Origin: Acidobacteriota bacterium
GTDB lineage: Bacteria > Acidobacteriota > Blastocatellia > RBC074
Direction of reading: 5' to 3'
Assembly (NCBI GenBank): GCA_018269055.1
Contig: JAFDVI010000054.1
Coordinates: 1 to 64,000, forward strand
Length of the DNA stretch: 64,000 nt
The position numbers and the translations under genes were made by a program. Below are positions 1-9,841 of the stretch, piece by piece (positions within the stretch are counted from its first letter, which is position 1; every line of letters begins with the position of its first letter). The notes beneath the pieces were generated by a model. The model ran no database searches. It was not told where the DNA came from and worked only from the letters and a program-made list of their open reading frames with translations.

Positions 1-39
1 GCAAATGGATAAAGTCGAGCTAAGAGAATGGCGTTTTAA

Positions 40-94
40 CCAGGGGCGTCGCTACGCTTTGCCCCCTGGCTATTTTCTTTTGCCCCTTCGGGGC
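40..94. repeat. Two adjacent stem-loops (REP-like)
   Basis: A CCAGGGG/CCCCTGG stem (40-46 with 63-69) encloses a short loop. It is followed by a GCCCC-TTC-GGGGC hairpin (82-94). They lie just downstream of the S9 peptidase stop on the minus strand. They resemble the REP-like palindromes elsewhere in this window and could also act as a terminator for the minus-strand gene. Nothing else is visible in bases 1-138. Confidence 0.55.
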
Positions 95-138
95 GTCAGT
101 CATAACGAATCATCAAATTATGCCTGACGCTTGGTGGC

Positions 139-3100
139 TCACTGCCGCCGCTTTTCGCTTAAATCGGCAGCCGGTTTGTTGTACTTCTCTTTTTCCTTTT
201 CGCGTTGCAGGTACGGAATTCCTTTTTCCATCCATTCGGGCGCGGGAGCGCCTTTCAGCTTGTTATCCAGAAATTCCTGAATGCGGCGCGTGTAATCTTT
301 CTGGTTCGGGCGGCGGCGAATGCCGTGCGGTTCGCCGTTATAACTGAACATATACACTTCCTTACCCAACCGCCGAAGCGCCAGATAAAACTCAATCCCC
401 TGATACCACGGCACGGCATCGTCGGAATCGTTGTGCAGCATCAGGATTGGTGTCTGCACTCGTGGAGCCTGAAAGACCGGCGAGTTTTCAATGTATCGCA
501 TGGGTTCTTCCCACAAACTACCGCCGATGCGGCTTTGCGTGCGTTCGTACTGGAACTGTCTGGGCAACCCCGTCCCCCAACGAATTCCGCTGTAGGCGCT
601 GGTCATATTGGCCACCAGCGCGCCGGGCACAGCGGCTTTGAACCGATTGGTTTGCGTGACCATATACGCGATCTGGTAACCGCCCCAACTGTGGCCTTGA
701 ATGGCAATGGCGTCTTCGTTGACGAAGCCCTGATCCACGACGGCTTGGACGGCGGGCAACACGCATTTCAGCGCGCTTTGACCGGGATAGCCAATCGTGT
801 AAACGATATCCGGCATCAAAATCAGATAGCCATTGCTGGCGTAATAGCTGGCATTGATGGAATGTCCCGGCGCGGGATTGACGAAGCGATGCACCCCATC
901 CGACAGCTTTTCGTAAATGTAAACGATCATCGGATACTTCTGCTTCGGATCGAAGTTATCGGGTTTGATCAGCATGCCGCTGAGCAGCACGCCGTCTGTA
1001 TTTTTGAAACGAACCAGTTCAGATTTGCCCCAAGTAAACTGATCTTTTTGTTTGCCCACGTCGCTGACTTTCTTCAACGATTTGAAGCTGGAATCGGTCA
1101 CTTGCAAATCAGGGAATTCGTCAAACCGCGAAGCCGTCAGCATCAATACATCCGCATCTTTGGCTTTGGTTGGCGTGCTGAACGCTTTCGCTGCCATCAG
1201 CAGTTTTTCCGGCGCTGCGTTGCCGTCAATTTTGTCACGATAAAACCCGCTGTCGCGCGTCCATTCGTTTTCCGCCGCCAGCAACAATGGTTTTGCCGGA
1301 TCAAAGCCACGATCTGCCGCGCGTTCCTGTTCCAGGCGAACCACGCGGAATTCGATTTTCTCTTTGCGGCCAACGCCGTCGGTCAGATTTTTGGCCGAAG
1401 AACCGTCGGGCGCAATTTGCCAAACGTCATACTTGTCATACAGCAGCACGTATTTGTCGTCTTTTGCCCATCCGCCGTTGCCGTATGAAGGCGGACGATC
1501 CGGATGGTCGTCGTCTTCGCGCCAGAATTTGACCGGCAAATCTTTGGTCAGGTTGGTGAATTTGCCATCAGGAATGGAAATGCTGCCCCAGTCTTTGCCG
1601 TCATAAAACACTGCGTATTTACCGTTCGGCGAAAACGACACGTTCGATTGAAACTTCTTCAGCAAGAGTTTTCGCGAAGCATCCGCCGTGTTGACCAGGT
1701 ACACGTCGGAATAGTTGGTTTCATAGCCCACGAATTTTCTGTACGCGCGGTCATCGGTTCCGATGGCCCAATCGCCGTTTGACGCAGGATTCAAACCTTC
1801 CATCGTTGTATCGGCGAGCTGAACAAATTTGCCGTCTTTCAGGTTGAGCACCGCGCGATAGGATTTGTTCGCTTCCTGTGTGGCACGGACTTTTTGCATC
1901 GGTTGGATGTAATCGTCTTTCCAAGACCACAAATCGCCGGAAACTTTTTCATCGTCCGGTTCGGCGGAATTGGGATCTTTTTCCGGCTCCGGCGGAGGCG
2001 CAGTGCCGAGGAAAAGTTTGCTGCCGTCGGCGGAAAAACTCAGCGCGCCGCGTTCGCTGATGACCATTCCTTCGCGGAAACCGGGCGTCGCCGTGGAAAG
2101 AATTTCAGTCGCCTTCGCGGCTTTGCGATCCCAATGATAGAGCTTGATCTTTGGCTGTTTGGCGGCGGCATCGTCTTTGTCGCTGGCAAAAACCATCTGC
2201 GTTTGGTCTTCGTCCCAGGTGATTTTCGTGTATTTGCCTTTGCCCGTCAGCAAATCCGCTGGCGCGGCATCATTCAAATTTGGGCCCGGCGTAACGGCAA
2301 AAATTCCATTGCTGTCTTCCTTGCGCGCCGAAACGGTGAATACCAGTGTTTTAGCGTCTTTGCTGAAACTGTAATCCAACGCGTCGCTGAACGTGCGTTC
2401 GCTGCCATTGGCCAGATTTCGCAGCACCAAATCGGTTCCGTACTCTTTGCGATTGCCGCCCGGACGACCGCCGCCAGCGCCTCTGCCTTGCCCGCCACGC
2501 TGAAAATCGCTCACATCCGCTTCGTCGTCGTTTGATGGTTTCGGAGCGTCGGCTGCGGCTTCAGGCTTTTTCTCTTCCGGCTTGGCTTCCATCGAATACG
2601 CCAACCAGCTTGCAGCGTCTTTGGCCGAATCTTCGGGAACTTGAAAATTTTTGACGCGTTCGATGCGGGTCACCTGGCCGTTGGACAAATCCATAATGCC
2701 CAGTGCGTTTTTCGGCATTTGCTCCGGGGTTTTCTTTTCCTTGCGCGCTTTTTGAATATCAGCTTTGTCCGGCTCGATGGTGAAAATGGCAAAGCGGCTA
2801 TCTGCGGTAAAGCGTGGCCGGACGACTCCGGCCAAGGCTTGAAACGCCGCTGGGCCTGCTTCGGGGTCGCTGGGCGGAGGCGTCGGCGGACGCCAACCGC
2901 GGGGCGAACGAAACTCTGCGCCGGTCGCCAGGTTGCGAACGATGATTTCGCCGTCACCATCTTGCGGAACCGCGGCATAGGCGATGAACTTGCCGTCGCG
3001 CGAAAGCGTCTGCCCCTGGATGGAGCGCCACGCGTCATAATCCTGGTGCGTCAGCGCGCGTTTGGCAGAGGCCTGTTGTTTGGCGGCTCCCTGTTGCGCC

Positions 3101-3204
3101 AATGTCAGCGCGGGAAACGTCAGGACGAGGGCGCAAACCAGCAGCAGCAAATGCCGCGCGCTCAACAGTCGCCAAGTCGGGTTCGATGAAATTTTGCCTG
3201 TCAT
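139..3204 (-). CDS. Secreted S9 family (prolyl oligopeptidase-like) serine peptidase
   Basis: This is an exported serine peptidase of about 1021 residues. An N-terminal signal peptide (hydrophobic LLLLVCALVL stretch, probable cleavage after LAQ near residue 37) leads into a long WD-like/beta-propeller region with a Pro- and Gly-rich insert. The C-terminal alpha/beta hydrolase domain carries the nucleophile motif GHSWGGY (Ser near 839), an Asp in NDSDDAVPW (near 929) and the His in GEPHGIRR (near 960), so the triad is complete. The ATG at 3204 is preferred because AAGGAG lies 8 bases upstream; an in-frame GTG at 3213 overlaps that site. The likely role is periplasmic or extracellular peptide degradation; the substrate is unknown. 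It is divergent from aroDE. Confidence 0.9.
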   Translation of the reverse strand: MTGKISSNPTWRLLSARHLLLLVCALVLTFPALTLAQQGAAKQQASAKRALTHQDYDAWRSIQGQTLSRDGKFIAYAAVPQDGDGEIIVRNLATGAEFRSPRGWRPPTPPPSDPEAGPAAFQALAGVVRPRFTADSRFAIFTIEPDKADIQKARKEKKTPEQMPKNALGIMDLSNGQVTRIERVKNFQVPEDSAKDAASWLAYSMEAKPEEKKPEAAADAPKPSNDDEADVSDFQRGGQGRGAGGGRPGGNRKEYGTDLVLRNLANGSERTFSDALDYSFSKDAKTLVFTVSARKEDSNGIFAVTPGPNLNDAAPADLLTGKGKYTKITWDEDQTQMVFASDKDDAAAKQPKIKLYHWDRKAAKATEILSTATPGFREGMVISERGALSFSADGSKLFLGTAPPPEPEKDPNSAEPDDEKVSGDLWSWKDDYIQPMQKVRATQEANKSYRAVLNLKDGKFVQLADTTMEGLNPASNGDWAIGTDDRAYRKFVGYETNYSDVYLVNTADASRKLLLKKFQSNVSFSPNGKYAVFYDGKDWGSISIPDGKFTNLTKDLPVKFWREDDDHPDRPPSYGNGGWAKDDKYVLLYDKYDVWQIAPDGSSAKNLTDGVGRKEKIEFRVVRLEQERAADRGFDPAKPLLLAAENEWTRDSGFYRDKIDGNAAPEKLLMAAKAFSTPTKAKDADVLMLTASRFDEFPDLQVTDSSFKSLKKVSDVGKQKDQFTWGKSELVRFKNTDGVLLSGMLIKPDNFDPKQKYPMIVYIYEKLSDGVHRFVNPAPGHSINASYYASNGYLILMPDIVYTIGYPGQSALKCVLPAVQAVVDQGFVNEDAIAIQGHSWGGYQIAYMVTQTNRFKAAVPGALVANMTSAYSGIRWGTGLPRQFQYERTQSRIGGSLWEEPMRYIENSPVFQAPRVQTPILMLHNDSDDAVPWYQGIEFYLALRRLGKEVYMFSYNGEPHGIRRRPNQKDYTRRIQEFLDNKLKGAPAPEWMEKGIPYLQREKEKEKYNKPAADLSEKRRQ

Positions 3205-3397
3205 TGGGAACACTCCTTAAAAGTCTGGAAGCGCAACCTGGATGTGCGCTTCGATGTGCGATTCGGTTGTGATCGTCAAAAAGATAAGTGCTGGAAACTC
3301 GTCGGCAAAGACGCGCATTTGGTATGCGTCGTTTCAAAAAAGCTTTGCCGGTTTTGTTGATGTCTTGTTGATGACGGGCGAATCATCGCCGAGCGAA

Positions 3398-3425
3398 TTG
3401 GACAGTGCAAGGTTTTGGCTATAAT
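3398..3425 (+). promoter_or_regulatory. Sigma-70-type promoter of aroDE
   Basis: TTGGAC and a perfect TATAAT are separated by 16 bases. Transcription should begin near 3432. That excludes the upstream in-frame ATG at 3405 as the start and supports the GTG at 3471. Confidence 0.65.
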
Positions 3426-3470
3426 GCCGCCGCCCAAAAACACACAACCGGGCGCGATCCAAAAATCGAA

Positions 3471-4997
3471 GTGACGAAACCCTTGACCCAATTTATCTGC
3501 GTTCCCATCACCGAAACCAATCCGGATGCTTTTCTGGCCGCCACGCGTGAAGCCGCGCAATCGGCGGATATGGTTGAACTGCGATTGGATTACTTGAGCG
3601 ACGAACACCGGCAAACGGTCATTGACCGTTTGCCCGCGCTGATTGCAGAAGTTGCCGGAATCAATTTGCTGTTGACCTTTCGCCCGCGCGAACAGGGCGG
3701 GAAATGCGATTTGAGTTTGCAGGATCGTCAGATGTTTTGGCGCACTTTGCCGCTGGAAGTGACAGGCGCAATCCGCTTCGCCGATTTTGAATTCGATCTG
3801 GTGGAAAGCCTGGGCCAGCACTCGCCTATTCCGTGGGAGAAGGTGATTTGTTCCTGGCACCATTTCGCTGAAACGCCGGGCGATTTGCTGGCGCGATATG
3901 ACCGAATGGCAGCGACTCCGGCGGCGGCAGTCAAAATTGCCACGATGGCAAACAAGATTGGCGATTGTCTGCGGACGTTTGAACTCATTGACTACGCGAA
4001 TGGCAAGAAGCCTGTCATCGCTTTAGGCATGTCGCTGGCTGGTTTGGCAACCAGAGTTTTGTCGCTGTCGCGCGGCGCGATGCTGACGTTCGGTTCGTTG
4101 CGGCATGGAACCGAAAGTGCCGCTGGGCAGCCAACCATTGCCGATTTGCGTGATCTGTACCGAATCAAACAACTCAACCGGGACACGGAAATTTTCGGAA
4201 TCATCGGCAATCCGGTCGGCCATTCGCGTTCGCCGCTGATGCACAATTCTGCGCTGGAACAGCTTAGACGCAACGGCGTTTACCTGCCGTTTGAAGTCGA
4301 AGACGCAGGGCGGTTTCTTCAAGATTTCGTTCGACCGGCGACCAAAAAGATTGACTGGCGGTTGCGCGGCTTGAGCGTGACGATTCCGCACAAACTGGCC
4401 GTGATGCCCTTTCTTGACCACATTGACGCGACGGCGAAAGCCATTGGCGCGGTCAATACCATCGTTGTCGAAAGCGACGAACTGCACGGATACAACACCG
4501 ATGTGATTGGCGCGATGAAGCCGCTGGAAGAATTGACTGAGCTTCAAGGCGCGCGTGTTGCCGTCATCGGGGCGGGAGGTTCGGCGCGCGCGATTTGTTA
4601 CGGTTTGAATCAGCGCGGAGCCGACGTGACAATTTTTGCTCGTAACCTGCAAAAGGCCCAGACACTTGCCGACGAACTCAATACGAAACTTGTCGGCATC
4701 GAAACGTTCTCCGGCGATGCCGACATTGTCATCAATTGCACGCCCATCGGCATGTTGCACCACGGCGAAGGCCAGTCGCCGCTGCGCGCCGAAAGTTTGG
4801 CAGGCGTCAAGCTGGTTTACGATTTGATTTACACACCGGAAGAAACCGTTTTGCTGCGCGACGCGAAAGCCGCAGGTTGCCAAACGCTCGGCGGGTTGGC
4901 GATGCTGGTTGGGCAGGCGGCGGAACAATTTCGGTTATGGACAGGGCAGGAAGCACCGCTAGAAGTAATGTGGCAAGCGGTTTCGCGCTGCGTATAA
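3471..4997 (+). CDS. aroDE: Bifunctional type I 3-dehydroquinate dehydratase / shikimate dehydrogenase
   Basis: Two consecutive shikimate-pathway enzymes are fused in one chain of about 508 residues. Residues 1-225 form a type I dehydroquinase barrel, with the catalytic His pair in SWHHF (130-131) and the Schiff-base Lys in AVKIA (155). Residues 240-508 form shikimate dehydrogenase: NPVGHSRSPLMHN (247-259), the catalytic Lys in TIPHK (308), NTD (342-344) and an NADP-binding GAGGSAR loop (367-373). The GTG start at 3471 is chosen because a promoter with TATAAT lies at 3398-3425, downstream of the only good ATG. It converts 3-dehydroquinate to shikimate in the cytoplasm. aroB is at 56 kb in the same window, so the pathway genes are scattered. 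Confidence 0.92.
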   Translation: MTKPLTQFICVPITETNPDAFLAATREAAQSADMVELRLDYLSDEHRQTVIDRLPALIAEVAGINLLLTFRPREQGGKCDLSLQDRQMFWRTLPLEVTGAIRFADFEFDLVESLGQHSPIPWEKVICSWHHFAETPGDLLARYDRMAATPAAAVKIATMANKIGDCLRTFELIDYANGKKPVIALGMSLAGLATRVLSLSRGAMLTFGSLRHGTESAAGQPTIADLRDLYRIKQLNRDTEIFGIIGNPVGHSRSPLMHNSALEQLRRNGVYLPFEVEDAGRFLQDFVRPATKKIDWRLRGLSVTIPHKLAVMPFLDHIDATAKAIGAVNTIVVESDELHGYNTDVIGAMKPLEELTELQGARVAVIGAGGSARAICYGLNQRGADVTIFARNLQKAQTLADELNTKLVGIETFSGDADIVINCTPIGMLHHGEGQSPLRAESLAGVKLVYDLIYTPEETVLLRDAKAAGCQTLGGLAMLVGQAAEQFRLWTGQEAPLEVMWQAVSRCV

Positions 4998-5013
4998 TCG
5001 CCTTTGTAAAGTT

Positions 5014-6360
<1,347 letters not shown>

Positions 6361-6411
6361 AATCCTCCGGTCGCTACACAGCAGATTTCGTGCCAATTTC
6401 CTTCTTGCATG

Positions 6412-6464
6412 GACTTAGTGTCTTTTGTACACTTTGCGCCCTGGTGTAATAAGTACACTAAGTC
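6412..6464 (+). promoter_or_regulatory. nadA promoter with two GTGT-N7-ACAC palindromic operators
   Basis: Two 17-base sites of the form RGTGT-N7-ACACT occur at 6417-6433 and 6443-6459, with centres 26 bases apart. They are bracketed by a perfect 10-base outer inverted repeat (6412-6421 with 6455-6464). A plausible promoter, TTGTAC (6425-6430), 16 bases, TAATAA (6447-6452), lies inside them, so a bound protein would block RNA polymerase. A repressor responding to NAD status is the obvious inference; the regulator was not identified. Confidence 0.6.
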
Positions 6465-6491
6465 GAGATCAGAATCGAAAGGAGAAAGAGG

Positions 6492-7637
6492 ATGAAGCAA
6501 ATAGTGGAGGACCGCGGGAGTGGTCAAAGCAGCGCAGCGGTTGCGCTGAAGCGAAGCGGCGTAAAGCCAATTGAAGAATATCTGAACTTGAGCGAAGAGG
6601 AACTTTTCGCGCGCATTCAGGCGGCGAAGATGACCCTTGGTGACCGGGTGGTGATTCTGGGACACCATTACCAGCGCGATGATGTGATCTGTCACGCGGA
6701 TTTGACCGGCGATTCATTCAAGCTGTCGCAAATGGCTGCTGAACGTCACCAGGCGGAGCACCTGGTGTTTTGCGGCGTGCATTTTATGGCTGAATCGGCG
6801 GACATCTTGAGCGCCGATCCTCAGCAAGTGATTTTGCCGGATCTGGCTGCGGGGTGTTCGATGGCCGATATGGCCCGGCTCGATCAGGTTGAAGAGGCCT
6901 GGGAGCAGTTGCAACAGCTTGGCATCACCGACGTGATGCCGGTCACGTATATGAACTCGGCGGCGAACATCAAAGCGTTTTGTGGCCGCCATGAAGGCGT
7001 CGTTTGCACGTCGTCAAATGCGCTGCCGCTGTTCAAATGGGCGTTTGCCCAAAAAGAAAAGTTGTTCTTTTTTCCGGATGAGCATTTAGGACGCAACACC
7101 GGAATCAAGTTCGGCATTCCGCTGGACGAAATGGTGGTTTGGGATCCACGGTTGGAGCTTGGCGGCAACACGCCGGAACAGTTGCGGCAAGCGCGGATCA
7201 TTTTGTGGAAGGGATTTTGTTCGGTTCACGGGCGGTTTCAGGCGCGGCATGTTGACGACCGCAGAGCGGAACATCCCGGTATCAAAATTCTGGTGCATCC
7301 CGAATGCCGCTATGAAGTGGTACAGAAGTCGGATTTGAACGGTTCGACCGAGTTCATCATCAAAACGATTGCCGAAGCTCCGGCGGGCAGTAAATGGGCT
7401 GTGGGAACGGAATTGAATCTGGTCAATCGTCTGGCCAATCGGCACAAAGATAAGTTCGTTACGCTCCTTGCGCCGGATTTGTGCATGTGCGCGACAATGT
7501 TTCGCATTGCCCCGGAAAATTTATGCTGGTCGCTGGAAAATCTGGTGGAAGGACACGTCGTCAATCCCATCAAAGTGGATGCCGACACTGCGCAATGGGC
7601 AAAGGTAGCTTTGGATCGGATGTTGGCGATCCAATAA
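6492..7637 (+). CDS. nadA: Quinolinate synthase A
   Basis: NadA condenses iminoaspartate with dihydroxyacetone phosphate to quinolinate, the precursor of NAD, using a [4Fe-4S] cluster. The 381-residue protein shows GHHYQRDDV near the N-terminus, the first cluster Cys in FCGVHFMAESADIL, the second in VHPECRYEVV and the third in LCMCATMFRI, all typical of the long NadA type. The ATG at 6492 follows an AGGAG-containing purine tract. nadB and nadC are not nearby, so it is probably a single-gene unit controlled by the paired operators upstream. The coding region ends just before a purine-rich repeat shared with the next, convergent gene. Confidence 0.95.
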   Translation: MKQIVEDRGSGQSSAAVALKRSGVKPIEEYLNLSEEELFARIQAAKMTLGDRVVILGHHYQRDDVICHADLTGDSFKLSQMAAERHQAEHLVFCGVHFMAESADILSADPQQVILPDLAAGCSMADMARLDQVEEAWEQLQQLGITDVMPVTYMNSAANIKAFCGRHEGVVCTSSNALPLFKWAFAQKEKLFFFPDEHLGRNTGIKFGIPLDEMVVWDPRLELGGNTPEQLRQARIILWKGFCSVHGRFQARHVDDRRAEHPGIKILVHPECRYEVVQKSDLNGSTEFIIKTIAEAPAGSKWAVGTELNLVNRLANRHKDKFVTLLAPDLCMCATMFRIAPENLCWSLENLVEGHVVNPIKVDADTAQWAKVALDRMLAIQ

Positions 7638-7638
7638 G

Positions 7639-7755
7639 ACAGACAGATGGAGGGATGGAGGGAAAGAGCGACTGAGGGATGGAAGAACAAAAAAACAAGT
7701 TCTCATGAAGGTAGCAGAATGCTCTCCGTCCCTCTTTTTCTCAATCTCTCCGTCC
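7639..7755. repeat. Purine-rich/pyrimidine-rich imperfect inverted repeat
   Basis: A purine-rich arm (about 7639-7683, with GATGGAGGGATGGAGG-type units and GACTGAGGGATGG) is followed by a pyrimidine-rich arm (about 7721-7755, CTCTCCGTCC units). It lies between two convergent genes and could work as a bidirectional terminator. The same motif vocabulary (GACTGA-GGATGG, GACAGAC) reappears inside ppc at 24293-24334. Confidence 0.5.
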
Positions 7756-8127
7756 TTATCTCGTTCTCCAAAGAAACTCGGCGAAAAGCATAGCCAAAAT
7801 CAGGTCAATCAGCGCAGGAACGAATGCCGCAAACTTCAGCCTACCTTTTTGAAGCGCGGCAAAATAAATCAGGAAGAAAATCGTTTTGGAAATCACTCCT
7901 AACCACGCGAAGTTGCGAAACGCTTCCTGGTCGTAGGCAATCAAGGCATAGCCGATTCCCCATGTGGCAACGCTGGAAGCAAAAGATTGCGCCAACAACC
8001 GTGCCGCCGGATCGCGAATTTCCAACCGCGCCAACATAAAATCAGGGTTGAACACCAACATTCCCGCCATGCTCAAATTGAATAACGCCGAGGCCGCGAA
8101 CAGAAATTGATAATAGATTTGGAGCAA
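7756..8127 (-). CDS. Small integral membrane protein, unknown function
   Basis: This is a hydrophobic protein of about 123 residues with probably four membrane helices (around YYQFLFAASALFNLSMAGML, ATWGIGYALIAY, GVISKTIFFLIYFA and FVPALIDLILAMLFAEFL). I do not recognise a family with a known function. No ATG precedes the first helix. The frame opens with a TTG at 8193 that overlaps the Rieske gene by 53 bases, so the TTG at 8127 (or CTG at 8136), just after the Rieske stop, is more likely. It is probably co-transcribed with the ferredoxin upstream on the minus strand. Start confidence is low. Confidence 0.6.
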   Translation of the reverse strand: MLQIYYQFLFAASALFNLSMAGMLVFNPDFMLARLEIRDPAARLLAQSFASSVATWGIGYALIAYDQEAFRNFAWLGVISKTIFFLIYFAALQKGRLKFAAFVPALIDLILAMLFAEFLWRTR

Positions 8128-8140
8128 AGGATTCAGCCGG

Positions 8141-8461
8141 TCAATAAAGAATAAAAACGTCGCCGTCTTCGACTTTGGTCGGATAGGTTGCAACGGTCAG
8201 GTGCTGAGCAACGCCACATTCGCCGGATTTCAAATTGAAATCGAAACAATGCAGCGGGCAAAACACCTTGTCTTGTTCCAGGAAGCCTTCGCTGAGCGGA
8301 GCGCCGCGATGCGGGCAAAGATCGCTGATGGCGTAAAACTCTCCGCCCCGGTTGAACAGCGCAATATCATCGTCATCAATGGTCACTTTGATGCCGGTTC
8401 CCAAAGCAATCTCCGCGACAGCAGCGACTTTTCGATAGCTTTTTTCCTGACCTGAACTCAT
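8141..8461 (-). CDS. Rieske [2Fe-2S] ferredoxin-like protein
   Basis: This 106-residue single-domain protein of the NirD/BphF/Rieske non-haem ferredoxin type binds a [2Fe-2S] cluster through the paired motifs CPHRG and CPLHCFDF. It should shuttle electrons to an unidentified oxygenase or reductase in the cytoplasm; there is no signal peptide. The ATG at 8461 fits the domain start; an open frame continues further upstream to 8623 but lacks conserved content. It is followed after 13 bases by a small membrane protein, which may be functionally linked. No oxygenase gene is nearby. Confidence 0.88.
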   Translation of the reverse strand: MSSGQEKSYRKVAAVAEIALGTGIKVTIDDDDIALFNRGGEFYAISDLCPHRGAPLSEGFLEQDKVFCPLHCFDFNLKSGECGVAQHLTVATYPTKVEDGDVFILY

Positions 8462-8658
8462 CAAGCGCCTGCTCCCTGATAGTGGAATGACAACTTCGTA
8501 AGGCGCGGGATTATGGTTGAACCCGACGGGCAATTCAATCGTGCGACACTTGCGCGAAAATGCGATCTGGCCAAGAATGCGCCTGCCACCCCAGCAACTG
8601 GTCAGCCAATCCCGTTGACCCAAGAAATTTCAACTCAGCAATTTCCAGGAGGAAAAAT

Positions 8659-9036
8659 ATGAAACGAGTAATTGCCGTTTTCTGTTTTCTGGTTGCATTG
8701 TCGTCGCTGGCTCTGGCGCAGGGTGGCGAAATGATGAAATCCGAAAAGAAATCCAGTCAAAAGGCTTCGGCTGCAAAAAGCGATGCCGATATTCAAAAGT
8801 GCATTACGGACAAGTTTGCCAAATCCGAAAAGCTGAGCACACAGGGGTTTAGTGCGACTGTCAGCAACGGCGAAGCGACGTTGACCGGCAATGCCAATAA
8901 CGCAGGCAGCAAAGGCGCGGCGACAAAAATCGCCAAAAGCTGCGGCGCATCAAAGGTAACCAACAACATCACATCACCGCCGGTTTCCAAACCCAAGAAA
9001 TCCGGAGATGACAAATCGCCCGAAAAGAAAGGCTGA
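8659..9036 (+). CDS. Exported BON-domain protein
   Basis: A 125-residue protein begins with a signal peptide (cleavage near LALAQ, residue 21). A BON-like domain (about 45-100) contains the DADIQKCITDKF helix and the characteristic beta turn VSNGEATLTGNA. The C-terminal tail is rich in Lys, Pro and Ser. BON domains are usually periplasmic and bind phospholipid or other envelope surfaces; the precise role is unknown. A strong AGGAGG at 8647-8652 fixes the start, and a perfect 12-base stem terminator follows the stop, so it is monocistronic. Confidence 0.8.
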   Translation: MKRVIAVFCFLVALSSLALAQGGEMMKSEKKSSQKASAAKSDADIQKCITDKFAKSEKLSTQGFSATVSNGEATLTGNANNAGSKGAATKIAKSCGASKVTNNITSPPVSKPKKSGDDKSPEKKG

Positions 9037-9060
9037 GCTTGATAAAACTGACCTGACACT

Positions 9061-9102
9061 GGCAAAGGCGTTGTTGTCCGCATGGGCAATAACGCCTTTG
9101 CC
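9061..9102 (+). terminator. Stem-loop terminator after the BON gene
   Basis: Perfect 12-base arms at 9061-9072 (GGCAAAGGCGTT) and 9091-9102 flank an 18-base loop, followed by TTTGAT. It lies 24 bases after the stop codon. Confidence 0.6.
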
Positions 9103-9114
9103 TTTGATAGCTGC

Positions 9115-9144
9115 TTGACCGGCCAGCCAATCGTTGACTATGCT
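9115..9144 (+). promoter_or_regulatory. Putative efp promoter
   Basis: TTGACC (9115-9120), 18 bases, then TATGCT (9139-9144). It is placed between the preceding terminator and efp, which gives a leader of about 50 bases. Confidence 0.5.
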
Positions 9145-9199
9145 CTCGCCTTTTCAATTGGGCATTTATTGATTTTTAGCATTTGAAGGAGAGTTTCCA

Positions 9200-9763
9200 A
9201 TGGGCATTCAAGCAACACAAATTCGCAAAGGCATGGTCATTCTGCATAACGGCGTGCCGCATCGCATCGTTGAATTTCACCACCACACCCCCGGCAATTT
9301 GCGCGCGATGGTTCAGGCAAAAATGCGGAACCTGAAAACCGGCACGACAACGGAAAACCGATTTCGTTCCACCGAAGACGTTGAGCGCGTGATTCTGGAC
9401 GACCACGAAATGACGTATCTCTACAATGACGGCGCGACGTATTACTTCATGAACACCGAAACCTACGAACAGATTGAACTCAGCGCCGAAGATCTGGGCG
9501 ATATGGCCGGGTACCTGCTGCCGGAAACCGTCATCAACGTCCAGTTTTACGAAGGCTCGCCCATCGGCATTGATATCCCAGCCGTGGTTGAACTGACGGT
9601 TGTTGAAACCGAACCGGAAGTGAAAGGCGCAACGGTCAGCAACGTCGGCAAACCGGCAAAGCTCGATACCGGCATCACCATTCAAGTTCCAGCGTTCATT
9701 AAAGAAGGCGACAAAATTCGTGTGGACACCAACGAAGGCCGATACATGGAACGCGCAAAATAA
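9200..9763 (+). CDS. efp: Translation elongation factor P
   Basis: EF-P (187 residues, normal length) binds between the P and E sites and rescues ribosomes stalled on polyproline. All three domains are present: a KOW-like N-domain (1-65), a central OB domain and a C-terminal OB domain containing [21 protein letters not shown]. At the tip of the first-domain loop the sequence is [10 protein letters not shown]. The residue usually modified (Lys34 in E. coli, PGK) is therefore Asn33 here, so this EF-P cannot carry beta-lysine, rhamnose or 5-aminopentanol at that site. No EpmA, EpmB or EarP gene is seen nearby. A good Shine-Dalgarno (AAGGAGAG) precedes the ATG. Confidence 0.95.
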   Translation: MGIQATQIRKGMVILHNGVPHRIVEFHHHTPGNLRAMVQAKMRNLKTGTTTENRFRSTEDVERVILDDHEMTYLYNDGATYYFMNTETYEQIELSAEDLGDMAGYLLPETVINVQFYEGSPIGIDIPAVVELTVVETEPEVKGATVSNVGKPAKLDTGITIQVPAFIKEGDKIRVDTNEGRYMERAK

Positions 9764-9775
9764 TTGATAGTGGCC

Positions 9776-9830
9776 AATTGATAATTGATAGTTGTGCGGG
9801 CCAGTGCCTTCCAACTATCAATTATCAATT
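9776..9830. repeat. AT-rich hairpin built from CAATTAT/ATTGATA units
   Basis: About 19 bases (9776-9794) are complementary to 9812-9830, with a 17-base loop. A further TCAATTA unit extends the right arm towards the waaA start codon. It lies between efp and waaA. It may attenuate read-through or be a dispersed intergenic repeat. Confidence 0.55.
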
Positions 9831-9841
9831 ATCAATTGCCA

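Noticed and set aside
205-1488. Long plus-strand open frame (about 427 codons) across the S9 peptidase gene
   Set aside because: It is antisense to a well-supported gene, its translation has no domain or signal, and the same happens in several GC-balanced genes in this window.
4993-4998. TATAAT at the end of aroDE as a firm promoter of the response regulator
   Set aside because: The -35 match (TGGCAA) is poor; mentioned in the gene entry only.
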